Source: a virus. From it: a DNA stretch of 64,000 nt. The translations under genes and the position numbers were made by a program. Location of the stretch: positions 62,001 through 126,000 of IMG/VR virus record IMGVR_UViG_3300042691_053984; one strand, written 5' to 3'. The notes beneath the pieces are model-generated. The model did not search any database. It saw nothing but the letters and a program-made list of their open reading frames with translations, and was not told the DNA's origin. Positions 43,038-51,281 of this stretch are shown in pieces (within the stretch, counting starts at the first letter, position 1; every line of letters starts with the position of its first letter).

Positions 43038-44348
43038 ATGAACATATTGAAAGAATACGTTTACGGCGTGATATCTGAGCTAAACAGGTACAAAAGGGAG
43101 ACAGGTAAAGATCTTGACCTCACCCGTGAGGACCCTAAAACCGGAGAGGTGATTCACTACGGACACTCTGCTGACTCATTGTCGTTTTACGACAAAAAAG
43201 GATACTTTGTGCACTTTGGAAAAGTGCCAAAAGCCGGACTGCAATTTAACAATACCAGTCCAGACACACCGATCGGATTTTATGTTTATCCTCTGGACAA
43301 GGAAAAGATTGCCAAGTTTGCAATCAATAGAAGATATGCAATGATCGTGAAACCAAAACAGTCCGCAAATATCCTGGACATGGGTTCGTACGATGAATCT
43401 AGTTACAAGTCTGACGTACGAAAGTTGTCGTCAATTGGATTTGACAGGAAATTAGAGGATGCCGTAAAGAAGGACGGTAAAGGAAATTCAGCGGCAAGTC
43501 TGCTTTGGCAAGTGACTCGTAGGTTGGCGTGTTCACCCGAAAGACGCTATCTTAGCGGCCTCCCACACGGGACCGACAACAATTTTCGTGATCAGGATGT
43601 AAAGACTTGGACGAACATCTTCACAAATGTGCTTAACTACGATGGCGTGACAGATCCCGGAATGGGTGTTATTTACGAAGGTGAACCTGCACAATCAGTG
43701 TTCTTTCGAATGAACCAGATTCAACTCGTTGATGTGATCGATACGTTTAACGTTGATCGTAAGGTCACTTCTGTTGATCGCTTGTTTACTCGTGACAAAA
43801 GTCCAAGACTGACGTCTAAAGAATTCTCAAAGAGAAACATTGAAAAACTGGATTTCACGAACAGAAGAAAAGAGATACAGGTGAACAACGTAGTCATTAA
43901 CAGAGGAGACTTTTTTGGCGTTGTAGGTCCTGTAAAATACGCCTTTAACGATTCAACAATGACAAATTGTGACTTTTCCGAATCGGAGAGATTGAACTGG
44001 ACGTTTAATAGATGTAATTTGCAGAATAGCGATTTTTCCAAATTGGGAGGCTTGGGCGTGAACGTGTTGTCGTTCAACGAGTCTAACGTGGACGGCGTCA
44101 GTTTTTCTGGATCGACCCTTAAATTGAGTTTAACGGGCTGTTCGTTTGACTTTGTTGATTTATCTGATTCAACTGTCGTAAATGGCAAAATAGACAAAGT
44201 TGATGGACTGAAGGTCAATAACACGACATTTGACTCTTGCGTTTTTATTGCTGATTTTTCTGGTGTTGATTTAAGAGGTGCAACATTTGTACGTTGTGAT
44301 TTTTCAAGGTCCACTAATGTGAACCTTGATGACCTCAAGGTTTCTTGA
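43038..44348 (+). CDS. Pentapeptide-repeat protein with a conserved N-terminal domain of unknown function
   Basis: A 436-residue protein from the ATG at 43038 (AGGA about nine bases upstream; the frame opens earlier at 43011). The C-terminal third (from about residue 290) is built of pentapeptide-like repeats: NCDFSES, NSDFSKLGG, FNESNVDGVSFSGST, CSFDFVDLSDS, FSGVDLRGATFVRCDFSRST. This A/S-(D/N)-(L/F)-x-x pattern forms a right-handed beta-helix that in some proteins mimics DNA. The N-terminal 280 residues are a globular region I do not recognise, with a VIYEGEPAQSVFFRMNQIQL block. The first residues MNILKEYVYGVISEL resemble the head-region helix. Confidence 0.6.
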   Translation: MNILKEYVYGVISELNRYKRETGKDLDLTREDPKTGEVIHYGHSADSLSFYDKKGYFVHFGKVPKAGLQFNNTSPDTPIGFYVYPLDKEKIAKFAINRRYAMIVKPKQSANILDMGSYDESSYKSDVRKLSSIGFDRKLEDAVKKDGKGNSAASLLWQVTRRLACSPERRYLSGLPHGTDNNFRDQDVKTWTNIFTNVLNYDGVTDPGMGVIYEGEPAQSVFFRMNQIQLVDVIDTFNVDRKVTSVDRLFTRDKSPRLTSKEFSKRNIEKLDFTNRRKEIQVNNVVINRGDFFGVVGPVKYAFNDSTMTNCDFSESERLNWTFNRCNLQNSDFSKLGGLGVNVLSFNESNVDGVSFSGSTLKLSLTGCSFDFVDLSDSTVVNGKIDKVDGLKVNNTTFDSCVFIADFSGVDLRGATFVRCDFSRSTNVNLDDLKVS

Positions 44349-45372
44349 ACAAGACGGATTCAGGTCTTATGATAAGATTGTGCATTCCATCTCTCAGAAA
44401 TTAGCCTTCATTGAAGGAGTCTTCGGAAAAGGGGTTCTTGCCTCAAACGGCAAGAACTTCAGCGTAAGATGTCCTATTTGCGCGCCGTCAGATCTCAACA
44501 AGAGAAAGCTTGCAATCAGGACATCCGATGATGCTCATCACTGTTGGACGTGTGGGTGGCGGTCGTATTCATTGGCACCGCTCATCAAAAAGTACGGCAG
44601 TGCATCTCAGCTACATCGTTATAGGACTGAATTTTTACCGGAAGGCCTAAAAAACAGGCGTGAAAATCCGGATCCTGAGTCGAAAACTGTCACACCACTT
44701 CCGACAGATTTTACCCTTCTTTCACTTGCAAATCTCGCAAACCCTGATGTAAAGGCCGCCTGGACCTATCTCAACAGCAGGGGAATTGACATCAGGGATG
44801 CATGGCACTATAAGCTCGGCTTTTCAAACGAATACAGGTGGCGCCGTCGAATCATGATGCCGTCATTTGACACATGCGGTGCGCTTAACTTCTTTGTGGC
44901 GAGGAATATCGACGCAAACGACAGGCGTACAAAATACGACAATCCAGATGACGTAAAGACAGACATCGTCTTCAACGAGCTCAGTATAGATTGGAATCGT
45001 CAACTTGTGATCTGTGAAGGACCGTTTGACATGATGAAATGTGGTGACAATTCGACCGCATTGCTGGGTTCTGACCTGAGTCCAAGTTCAAGACTATTTT
45101 CTCAGATACTGTTGAATAATACTCCGATTGCTCTTGCACTTGACGCAGACATGTGGTACACAAAGACCCCGAAGTATGTCAAACTGCTCAGGTCTTATGA
45201 CATTGACGTAGTCGTGGTCGACACACGCTTAACACAAGATCCTGGGTCTATGACAAAATCTCAGTTTGCAGACTCTTTGCGATGTGCGTTGTCTCCATCT
45301 TGGGAAGATTCATTCATGGACAAATTGTCGAAGTTATCAGAAGTCAGTCTGCGACTAAAACATGCGTATTGA
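44329..45372 (+). CDS. 61: DNA primase (T4 gp61-like)
   Basis: A 347-residue primase. An N-terminal zinc-binding motif (VRCPICAP then HHCWTCGW) resembles the CHC2-type zinc finger of DnaG primases. The TOPRIM core shows LVICEGPFDMMKCGD (motif with catalytic Glu) and IALALDADMWY (the D-x-D). It synthesises RNA primers on the lagging strand in concert with a helicase; that partner is not in this window. It overlaps the pentapeptide gene by 20 bases. The frame starts at a TTG at 44326 with an ATG next to it at 44329; the ATG is used. Confidence 0.88.
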   Translation: MTSRFLEQDGFRSYDKIVHSISQKLAFIEGVFGKGVLASNGKNFSVRCPICAPSDLNKRKLAIRTSDDAHHCWTCGWRSYSLAPLIKKYGSASQLHRYRTEFLPEGLKNRRENPDPESKTVTPLPTDFTLLSLANLANPDVKAAWTYLNSRGIDIRDAWHYKLGFSNEYRWRRRIMMPSFDTCGALNFFVARNIDANDRRTKYDNPDDVKTDIVFNELSIDWNRQLVICEGPFDMMKCGDNSTALLGSDLSPSSRLFSQILLNNTPIALALDADMWYTKTPKYVKLLRSYDIDVVVVDTRLTQDPGSMTKSQFADSLRCALSPSWEDSFMDKLSKLSEVSLRLKHAY

Positions 45373-45409
45373 TAAACATTAAAACAACCGTATTGTACCG
45401 TTATAACCC

Positions 45410-48400
45410 ATGATTCGTATTGCCCACACCGCTGACATCCACATCAGAGCCTTATCACGTCACGATGAATACAGGGAAACATTTCAAAGTTTCATCGACG
45501 ATTGCAGAGATCAGAAGACAGATCACATATTTGTGGGAGGAGACATCTTTCACACCAAGACAACCGGTATCTCTCCGGAATACATAGACTTGTTGTCTTG
45601 GTGGTTGACGGAAATGTCAAAAGTTGCACCGGTACATATGATTCTAGGCAATCATGACGGCAACCTTGTCAACATGTCAAGGCAAGACGCTGTGTCGCCC
45701 ATTGTGGATGCATTGGGTAATCCAAGGATCCACCTCTACAAAAAAAGCGGAGTGTACGAGTTTTCGCCGGGTTATAATTTTTGTGTGTACTCTCTCTTTG
45801 ATGAGGAGGGTTGGGATCAGGTAAAACCTGTTCCTGGAGATTTCAACATTGCATGTTATCATGGTTCTGTCTTGGGCAGCAAGACTGAATCTGATTGGGC
45901 AGTTGAAGACGGTATCGGAGTTTCTTTTTTTAAAGATTACGATATCACCTTACTAGGCGATATTCATAAACGACAGTTCTTGTCCTACAGGGACTACAGA
46001 CCAGTCATGGCATATCCAGGAACTCTAATCCAGCAAAATTACGCGGAAGAGCTTGATCACGGATATTTGATCTGGGATATACACTCACACTCTGAGTGGG
46101 GTGTCGAATATAGGTCACTTCCCAACACGAAGCCATTTGTGACTCTTGAATGGGCAGGCTCGCTTGAGTCTACGTTTATGCTAGCAAGCGACTTTCCTTC
46201 CGGCGCAAGGTTTAGGGTCAAGAGCCTTTCTCATATAAGTCATCATGAAATTCAAGGCTTGACTTCTCGCTTGAAGCAGGATCTTCATGCGTCGGAAGTC
46301 ACTTTTAAAATAGACCAACAGGTCGACAAAGAGGTCATTGCAACAGAGACCCAAGTGTTGCATAGAGCCGATTTACGCGAGCCAGATATGTTACTTTCTT
46401 TGTTGAAGAATTACCACGTATCATCAGGACAAAATGATGACATGTGGCAAAGGGTCGGAGAGCAAGTCAAGTCTTATCTTTCCCAGGTTGCATCATCTGA
46501 CGACTCTGCAAGAAATACGAAGTGGTCGTTGAAGAACATCAAGTTTGACAACTTGTTTTCTTACGGCGAAGGGAATGAAATCAATTTTGATGATTTAAAC
46601 GGCATTGTCGGTATTTTTGGATCAAACAGGGCAGGAAAGTCGTCAATTGTCGGCAGCATCATGTATTCGTTGTTCAACACCACTGACCGTGGGCCTATGA
46701 AAAACCTTTATGTATGCAACATCAGAAAGCCTTTTTGCTATTCAAGGGCGTTGATCAGGGTGAACGGTGTGGATTATGTCATTGAAAGGCAGACCACAAA
46801 AAATGAAAACAAGAAGGGAGTCGTAAACGCTGCAACTGCATTAAATCTCTATCGGATAGATTCCAAAGGAGAGGCACATGACCTTGCAGGCGAGCAAAGA
46901 AACGATACGGAGAAGGCCGTCAGACGCCTGATAGGAAATCCAGATGATTTTTTGATGACGTCTCTTTCTGCGCAGGGTGAGATTAATCAGTTTATTCAAC
47001 ATGGTTCTTCTAAGAGAAGGACGATCTTGTCTAAATTTCTTGACCTGGATGTTTTTGAGAAGATGTACGATTTGGCAAACAAGGATCTTGGCGTCTCAAA
47101 GGCACAGTTAAAAATACTTCCTGATCGTGATTGGAAGGCCCTCGAGCTTTCTAATAAAAATGGACTTTTGGAGTGTGACAGAAGCATTTCTGATCTTCGT
47201 AGGATTTCAGAGGAACAGACTGAAAAGTTGTCAGAACTGAGACAAAGACTGGCGCAACACAGCGATTTTACGCCTGTCACGCCGTCTCAAGTTGAATCAC
47301 AAAAAAGCAAAGTGTTAGATCTAGACAAGAGGTTGAACGAAAGCCGGAGTGCTCTCAGGACGCTTCAGGATGACTCTGAAAAATTAAAAGGTAAGATCAA
47401 TCAAATCAATTCATTGAGTGAGGAAAATGACATCTCGAGCCTTAAGAAGAGACAAGATTTTTTTGTACAGCTGGAGTCTTCTGTCAAAGAACTCAAGTTG
47501 ATGCATGAAAAAGAGTCTTCGCTACTAAAGCAGCAGGAAAGATCTGCAAAGATTCTTGATGATGTTCCATGTGGAGATATGTTTCCGACGTGCAAGTTCA
47601 TCAAGGATGCACACACCGCAAAGGGAAAGATAGAGGAACAGAAAGGTAAGTCTGCAAAAGCACTGGAAAAACTTGAAAAAGTTTCGGAGTCTCTGGAAAA
47701 GTTGAAGGTGGAAAACATCCAAGACAAGTTAGGCAAACTTCAGAAGTTGCAAGACATGCACACGAAACTGACGATTGAACTTTCAAAGAAGCAGACGGAA
47801 TTAGTGAGACTTGAAAGTACGATTGAGTCAATTGAATTGTTGGTTGAACCGGCTCGTAATCGTCTTAATGAGTTGGAAGAGGCGTTAAGGAACGATGAAA
47901 ATGCTGAAATTGTCTCATTGCGAGCCGAGATAGACGCTATCACAAAGAATTTGTCACGTTTAGATAGTGAAAAAATTCAACTTGCAAGCAAACTGGGTAA
48001 ATTGAACTCAGAACTCGAGAAATTTTCTGATGAGAGGTTTTCGCGTGAAACAGTCCTTCAAAAAATGAAGGTACACGAGCTCATTACAACTGCATTTTCC
48101 AGAAAGGGCGTTCCGTCTGTGGTCGTTGCGTCGCAAATGCCTGCCATCAACTCAGAGATCTCAAAGATTCTCTCGGGAATAGTGGACTTCACGGTTGAAC
48201 TAGAGGTTGACGAAGAGTCTGACTCAATGGAAGTCTATATCAACTATGGTGATTCAAGGAGAATTATTGAGCTTGGATCGGGCATGGAAAAGATGATTAG
48301 CTCAATAGCTATCAGAGTTGCACTTATCAATGTTTCCTCCTTGCCCAAGACAGATATGTTCATCATAGACGAAGGATTTGGGGCCCTTGATGATGCAGGT

Positions 48401-48550
48401 GTTGAATCTTGTAATAGGCTTTTGGCTTCCTTAAAGAGATATTTCAAGACTGTCATCGTAATCACTCACGTAGACGGCGTCAAGGATGCAGCTGACGTTG
48501 TGTTGGAGATCACAAAAAATGAGAAGGATTCAAGCGTGCGTTATGCATAA
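45410..48550 (+). CDS. Fused SbcD/SbcC nuclease (gp47-gp46 type)
   Basis: A 1046-residue fusion. Residues 1 to about 350 are Mre11/SbcD (T4 gp47): HTADIHIRALSRHDEY, FVGGDIFHT, LGNHDGN and GDIHKRQFLS, all with metal-binding D, H and N. Residues about 380-1046 are Rad50/SbcC (T4 gp46): Walker A FGSNRAGKSS near residue 404, long coiled coils, a zinc hook near residue 720 (VPCGDMFPTC; six residues between the Cys rather than the usual two), and signature and Walker B ELGSGMEKM and MFIIDEGFGALDD near 982. T4 makes the two as separate proteins of 339 and 560 residues. It resects DNA ends for recombination. Confidence 0.9.
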   Translation: MIRIAHTADIHIRALSRHDEYRETFQSFIDDCRDQKTDHIFVGGDIFHTKTTGISPEYIDLLSWWLTEMSKVAPVHMILGNHDGNLVNMSRQDAVSPIVDALGNPRIHLYKKSGVYEFSPGYNFCVYSLFDEEGWDQVKPVPGDFNIACYHGSVLGSKTESDWAVEDGIGVSFFKDYDITLLGDIHKRQFLSYRDYRPVMAYPGTLIQQNYAEELDHGYLIWDIHSHSEWGVEYRSLPNTKPFVTLEWAGSLESTFMLASDFPSGARFRVKSLSHISHHEIQGLTSRLKQDLHASEVTFKIDQQVDKEVIATETQVLHRADLREPDMLLSLLKNYHVSSGQNDDMWQRVGEQVKSYLSQVASSDDSARNTKWSLKNIKFDNLFSYGEGNEINFDDLNGIVGIFGSNRAGKSSIVGSIMYSLFNTTDRGPMKNLYVCNIRKPFCYSRALIRVNGVDYVIERQTTKNENKKGVVNAATALNLYRIDSKGEAHDLAGEQRNDTEKAVRRLIGNPDDFLMTSLSAQGEINQFIQHGSSKRRTILSKFLDLDVFEKMYDLANKDLGVSKAQLKILPDRDWKALELSNKNGLLECDRSISDLRRISEEQTEKLSELRQRLAQHSDFTPVTPSQVESQKSKVLDLDKRLNESRSALRTLQDDSEKLKGKINQINSLSEENDISSLKKRQDFFVQLESSVKELKLMHEKESSLLKQQERSAKILDDVPCGDMFPTCKFIKDAHTAKGKIEEQKGKSAKALEKLEKVSESLEKLKVENIQDKLGKLQKLQDMHTKLTIELSKKQTELVRLESTIESIELLVEPARNRLNELEEALRNDENAEIVSLRAEIDAITKNLSRLDSEKIQLASKLGKLNSELEKFSDERFSRETVLQKMKVHELITTAFSRKGVPSVVVASQMPAINSEISKILSGIVDFTVELEVDEESDSMEVYINYGDSRRIIELGSGMEKMISSIAIRVALINVSSLPKTDMFIIDEGFGALDDAGVESCNRLLASLKRYFKTVIVITHVDGVKDAADVVLEITKNEKDSSVRYA

Positions 48551-48854
48551 ATTAGAAAAAAGACCATATTTACGTGATCGCTGGATCGTTACACACCCAA
48601 AACAATTCTACGTAATTACTCCTGTTGAGTTTCACAGAAACATACCGATCAGTTGTCCGGTTTGTGAAACGTTGCTCAGGTCAAAAGATGACGAAGATGC
48701 ATATGAAGAATTTTCATGTTGTCACAGGTGCTCCATGGCGTGGGCATCCTCGAGAAGAGAAAAGTGGAAGGATGGGTGGAGACCAGCTCCAAATGAGTTA
48801 AAGTTAGAGGTATCTTCAAGACCTCCATTAAACATCAATTTTAAAATCGAATGA
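48543..48854 (+). CDS. Small zinc-ribbon protein
   Basis: A 103-residue protein from the ATG at 48543, overlapping the end of the SbcDC gene by eight bases. It carries two Cys pairs, SCPVCETLL and SCCHRCSMAW, about 30 residues apart, a treble-clef or zinc-ribbon arrangement. The short N-terminal part (RPYLRDRWIVTHPKQFYVI) and a Trp-rich stretch follow. No family recognised. Zinc ribbons of this size in phages often bind nucleic acid or a polymerase. An upstream frame to 48486 exists but lies wholly inside the SbcDC gene. Confidence 0.6.
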   Translation: MHKLEKRPYLRDRWIVTHPKQFYVITPVEFHRNIPISCPVCETLLRSKDDEDAYEEFSCCHRCSMAWASSRREKWKDGWRPAPNELKLEVSSRPPLNINFKIE

Positions 48855-48883
48855 TTGTAATACTTATCTGACAGGAGCTTCAT

Positions 48884-49267
48884 ATGCCAAATGCCGACAT
48901 TGATTATAACGCCTTGGGACAGGCGATGGATACTTCGTGGGGTCGTTCATCTACGCCGGCAACCGCAGGTTGCTCTGTGAAGTTTAATCTTCATGGTAAC
49001 ATGCTTACGGCAACGTATATCGTGATGATAAACTTCGGTACGGAGAAAGAAATGATCCTGACAAAGAGATCATGCTCAGAAGAATCCATATCGGTGACCA
49101 ATGAAGTCATGTCAAAGGTTAAAAGCACTTACAAAGACATCTCAGGAAAGTCGCTAACCGTCAAGCAGATGTTTACAGGTGATTCCATGGAAATTGTTGG
49201 CTTTGGTATCCACAATCCAAAGCGGACCGCTTGTTACAGGCGTAAGACAACATTTGAAGTCGGATGA
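48884..49267 (+). CDS. Unknown small protein upstream of the terminase
   Basis: A 127-residue protein with a good ribosome site (AGGAG seven bases ahead). The composition is alpha/beta without recognised motif; a segment CSVKFNLHGNMLTATYIVMI suggests a beta-hairpin. It sits in the place where T4 carries the small terminase gp16, but the sequence does not look like gp16 (no coiled coil or HTH visible), so I give no name. It ends three bases before the large terminase start. Confidence 0.55.
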   Translation: MPNADIDYNALGQAMDTSWGRSSTPATAGCSVKFNLHGNMLTATYIVMINFGTEKEMILTKRSCSEESISVTNEVMSKVKSTYKDISGKSLTVKQMFTGDSMEIVGFGIHNPKRTACYRRKTTFEVG

Positions 49268-49270
49268 TCC

Positions 49271-50884
49271 ATGGCCCAACCTTCAGGTAGAGAACATCAG
49301 GTCAAGGAGGTCTTGAAGTGCGGACGTGACGCAGTCTACTTCATGAGATCATACGCAAGGATTCAACATCCAAAAAAGGGATTGATTCCGTTTGAGACGT
49401 ACCCATTCCAGGACGATTGCGTCCATGATTTTGAAAAGAACAGATTCAACATCATTCTTAAGTCTCGTCAGTTAGGTCTGTCCACTGTCACCGCTGCGTA
49501 TGCAGTGTGGTACGCCATTTTCAAGAAAGACAAGAACATCCTCGTCATTGCTACAAAGTTGCAAACTGCAATGAACTTCATCAAAAAGGTGAAGACAATG
49601 CTGGATGGTCTTCCAAAGTGGCTGTTGCTGACAAAGTTTGAGCCGACTCGACAACAGATCAGGTTTTCAAATGGATCAACGATCACCGCCATTCCAACTT
49701 CACCTGACGCAGGTCGTTCAGAGGCTTTGTCTCTTCTAATCGTCGATGAGGCAGCATTTATTAGGGATTTCGAGGACATCTGGACCGGTCTATATCCCAC
49801 GCTTTCAACGGGTGGTTCAGCCATTATCATCTCTACACCAAACGGCGTAGGGGGAATGTATTACAAACTATGGACAGATGGTGTCTCTCAACAAAACGAG
49901 TTCAACACCATCAATTTGCCATGGTGGGTACATCCGGAACACGATCAGGAATGGTTTGACAAAGAGACCAGAAACCTTCCTAAAAGGAAGGTTGCACAGG
50001 AGTTTCTCTGTGACTTCATCTCGTCAGGTGACACGTTTTTACAAGAGACTGAGATGGAGTATCTCAGGTCGATGATCGAATCTCCGAGAAAAAAACAAGG
50101 ACCAGCAAACGCCGTGTGGATCTGGGATGATCCACGACCGGGCAAAAAGTACGCAATCTCCGCTGACGTGGCCCGTGGTGACGGTGCTGACTTCTCAGCA
50201 TTTCACGTCATTGACGCAGCAGAATGCCAAGTGGTGGCAGAGTACATGGGCAAAATACCACCAGATAAACTTGCAGATCTTTTGTTAGAATACGGCAAGA
50301 TGTACAATAACGCTCTGTTATGTCCTGAAAGGAACACATTTGGTTATTTCACCTGCGTAAAGTTACGTGACTCAGGTTATAAGAGGTTATGGTATAGGTC
50401 GACATCGGGAGACCCCTGGGAATATGCATGCTCGGACATAGAAGCAGTACCAGGATTTGAAACACAAGGAAATACAAGGCCACAGATTCTTGGTAAACTG
50501 GAAGAGTTGATCAGGAACAAGGTAATCAAGACGTATTCTCAAAGAACCTACGATCAACTACAAGCATTTATTTGGCAAGGATCCAAGGCACAGGCCTCTC
50601 GTGAGAGTCACGATGACCTAATCTTGAGCCTTGCAATTGGTACATGGTTGACAAATGGAACTTCCTCCTCAAATGAGTCAGGAATGGAACACGCGATAGC
50701 GATGCTAAGATCAACAAGGGTCGAAAAGAGAGATACCAGTTCAATGCCCAGTGACATTAATTCAGTTAGACCTGTAAACAATCCACATGTTCATGGTTTC
50801 ACTCCATATAGCGCTACAACGCCTAGGGATTCTTCGTCGGTAAAACACGGAGGAACGTCAGATTTTAGTTGGTTGTTGCGTTGA
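49271..50884 (+). CDS. 17: Large terminase subunit (gp17-like)
   Basis: A 537-residue packaging ATPase/nuclease. Walker A is SRQLGLST (residues 65-72), Walker B LLIVDEAAF with the catalytic Glu, and the coupling motif IISTPNGVGG follows. The C-terminal nuclease domain of RNase H fold begins with ISADVARGDGADFSAFHVID (first catalytic Asp) and continues with SHDDLILSLAIG (the last Asp). It hydrolyses ATP to pump DNA into the prohead and cuts the concatemer. Slightly shorter than T4 gp17 (610). The start is three bases after the preceding stop and its ribosome site is weak. Confidence 0.95.
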   Translation: MAQPSGREHQVKEVLKCGRDAVYFMRSYARIQHPKKGLIPFETYPFQDDCVHDFEKNRFNIILKSRQLGLSTVTAAYAVWYAIFKKDKNILVIATKLQTAMNFIKKVKTMLDGLPKWLLLTKFEPTRQQIRFSNGSTITAIPTSPDAGRSEALSLLIVDEAAFIRDFEDIWTGLYPTLSTGGSAIIISTPNGVGGMYYKLWTDGVSQQNEFNTINLPWWVHPEHDQEWFDKETRNLPKRKVAQEFLCDFISSGDTFLQETEMEYLRSMIESPRKKQGPANAVWIWDDPRPGKKYAISADVARGDGADFSAFHVIDAAECQVVAEYMGKIPPDKLADLLLEYGKMYNNALLCPERNTFGYFTCVKLRDSGYKRLWYRSTSGDPWEYACSDIEAVPGFETQGNTRPQILGKLEELIRNKVIKTYSQRTYDQLQAFIWQGSKAQASRESHDDLILSLAIGTWLTNGTSSSNESGMEHAIAMLRSTRVEKRDTSSMPSDINSVRPVNNPHVHGFTPYSATTPRDSSSVKHGGTSDFSWLLR

Positions 50885-50915
50885 TACATATATTTAGCAT
50901 GAAGAGGAAAATGAT

Positions 50916-51233
50916 ATGAAAAACAAGATTACGATCAATAGGCTCAAGACTATCATTTCTGAAGAAATTTCTTCCCTGGTAAGTGAAGACTCCTCTAAGT
51001 CAAACAAGGTTGCAAAACTTGTGACAAGCGCAAGCAAACTTTTGACCGCGCTTGAGTCGTTCAGGGACAGCGTCTCAGATAGAAAAGCCATAGATGCCGT
51101 GTCGCCACACCTGGATTCTTTGATGACCATAATGGATCAGATGGTTGATCACGCCTCAACTTACGTAGACGATCCGAAAGTTGAGCCAAAAAAGGTTATC
51201 TTAAAAGTTTCAAAAGAAAAGGGCGTGATGTAA
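50916..51233 (+). CDS. Small tagged protein between terminase and portal
   Basis: A 105-residue helical protein. The start has AGAGGA eight bases upstream. Its N-terminus INRLKTIISEEISSLVSE follows the L-K-x-I-I-x-x-E helix pattern seen in several genes of the head module. The middle is a helical stretch with alanine, leucine and serine and the end is lysine-rich. In T4 the tail sheath and tail tube genes lie in this position, but this protein is not one. It may be a head-internal protein. Function unknown. Confidence 0.6.
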   Translation: MKNKITINRLKTIISEEISSLVSEDSSKSNKVAKLVTSASKLLTALESFRDSVSDRKAIDAVSPHLDSLMTIMDQMVDHASTYVDDPKVEPKKVILKVSKEKGVM

Positions 51234-51281
51234 CGTAAATTCCTATACTGGGAAAGATACCGGCTTACAATTCCTTGAGCC

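Noticed and set aside
43721-44338. A 205-codon open frame on the minus strand opposite the pentapeptide region
   Set aside because: It is the mirror of repetitive codons in the pentapeptide-repeat gene; no ribosome site or independent motif, and the plus-strand protein explains the region.
48884-49267. Small terminase (gp16) by position
   Set aside because: No coiled coil or helix-turn-helix is visible and the sequence is beta-like, so position alone does not justify the name.
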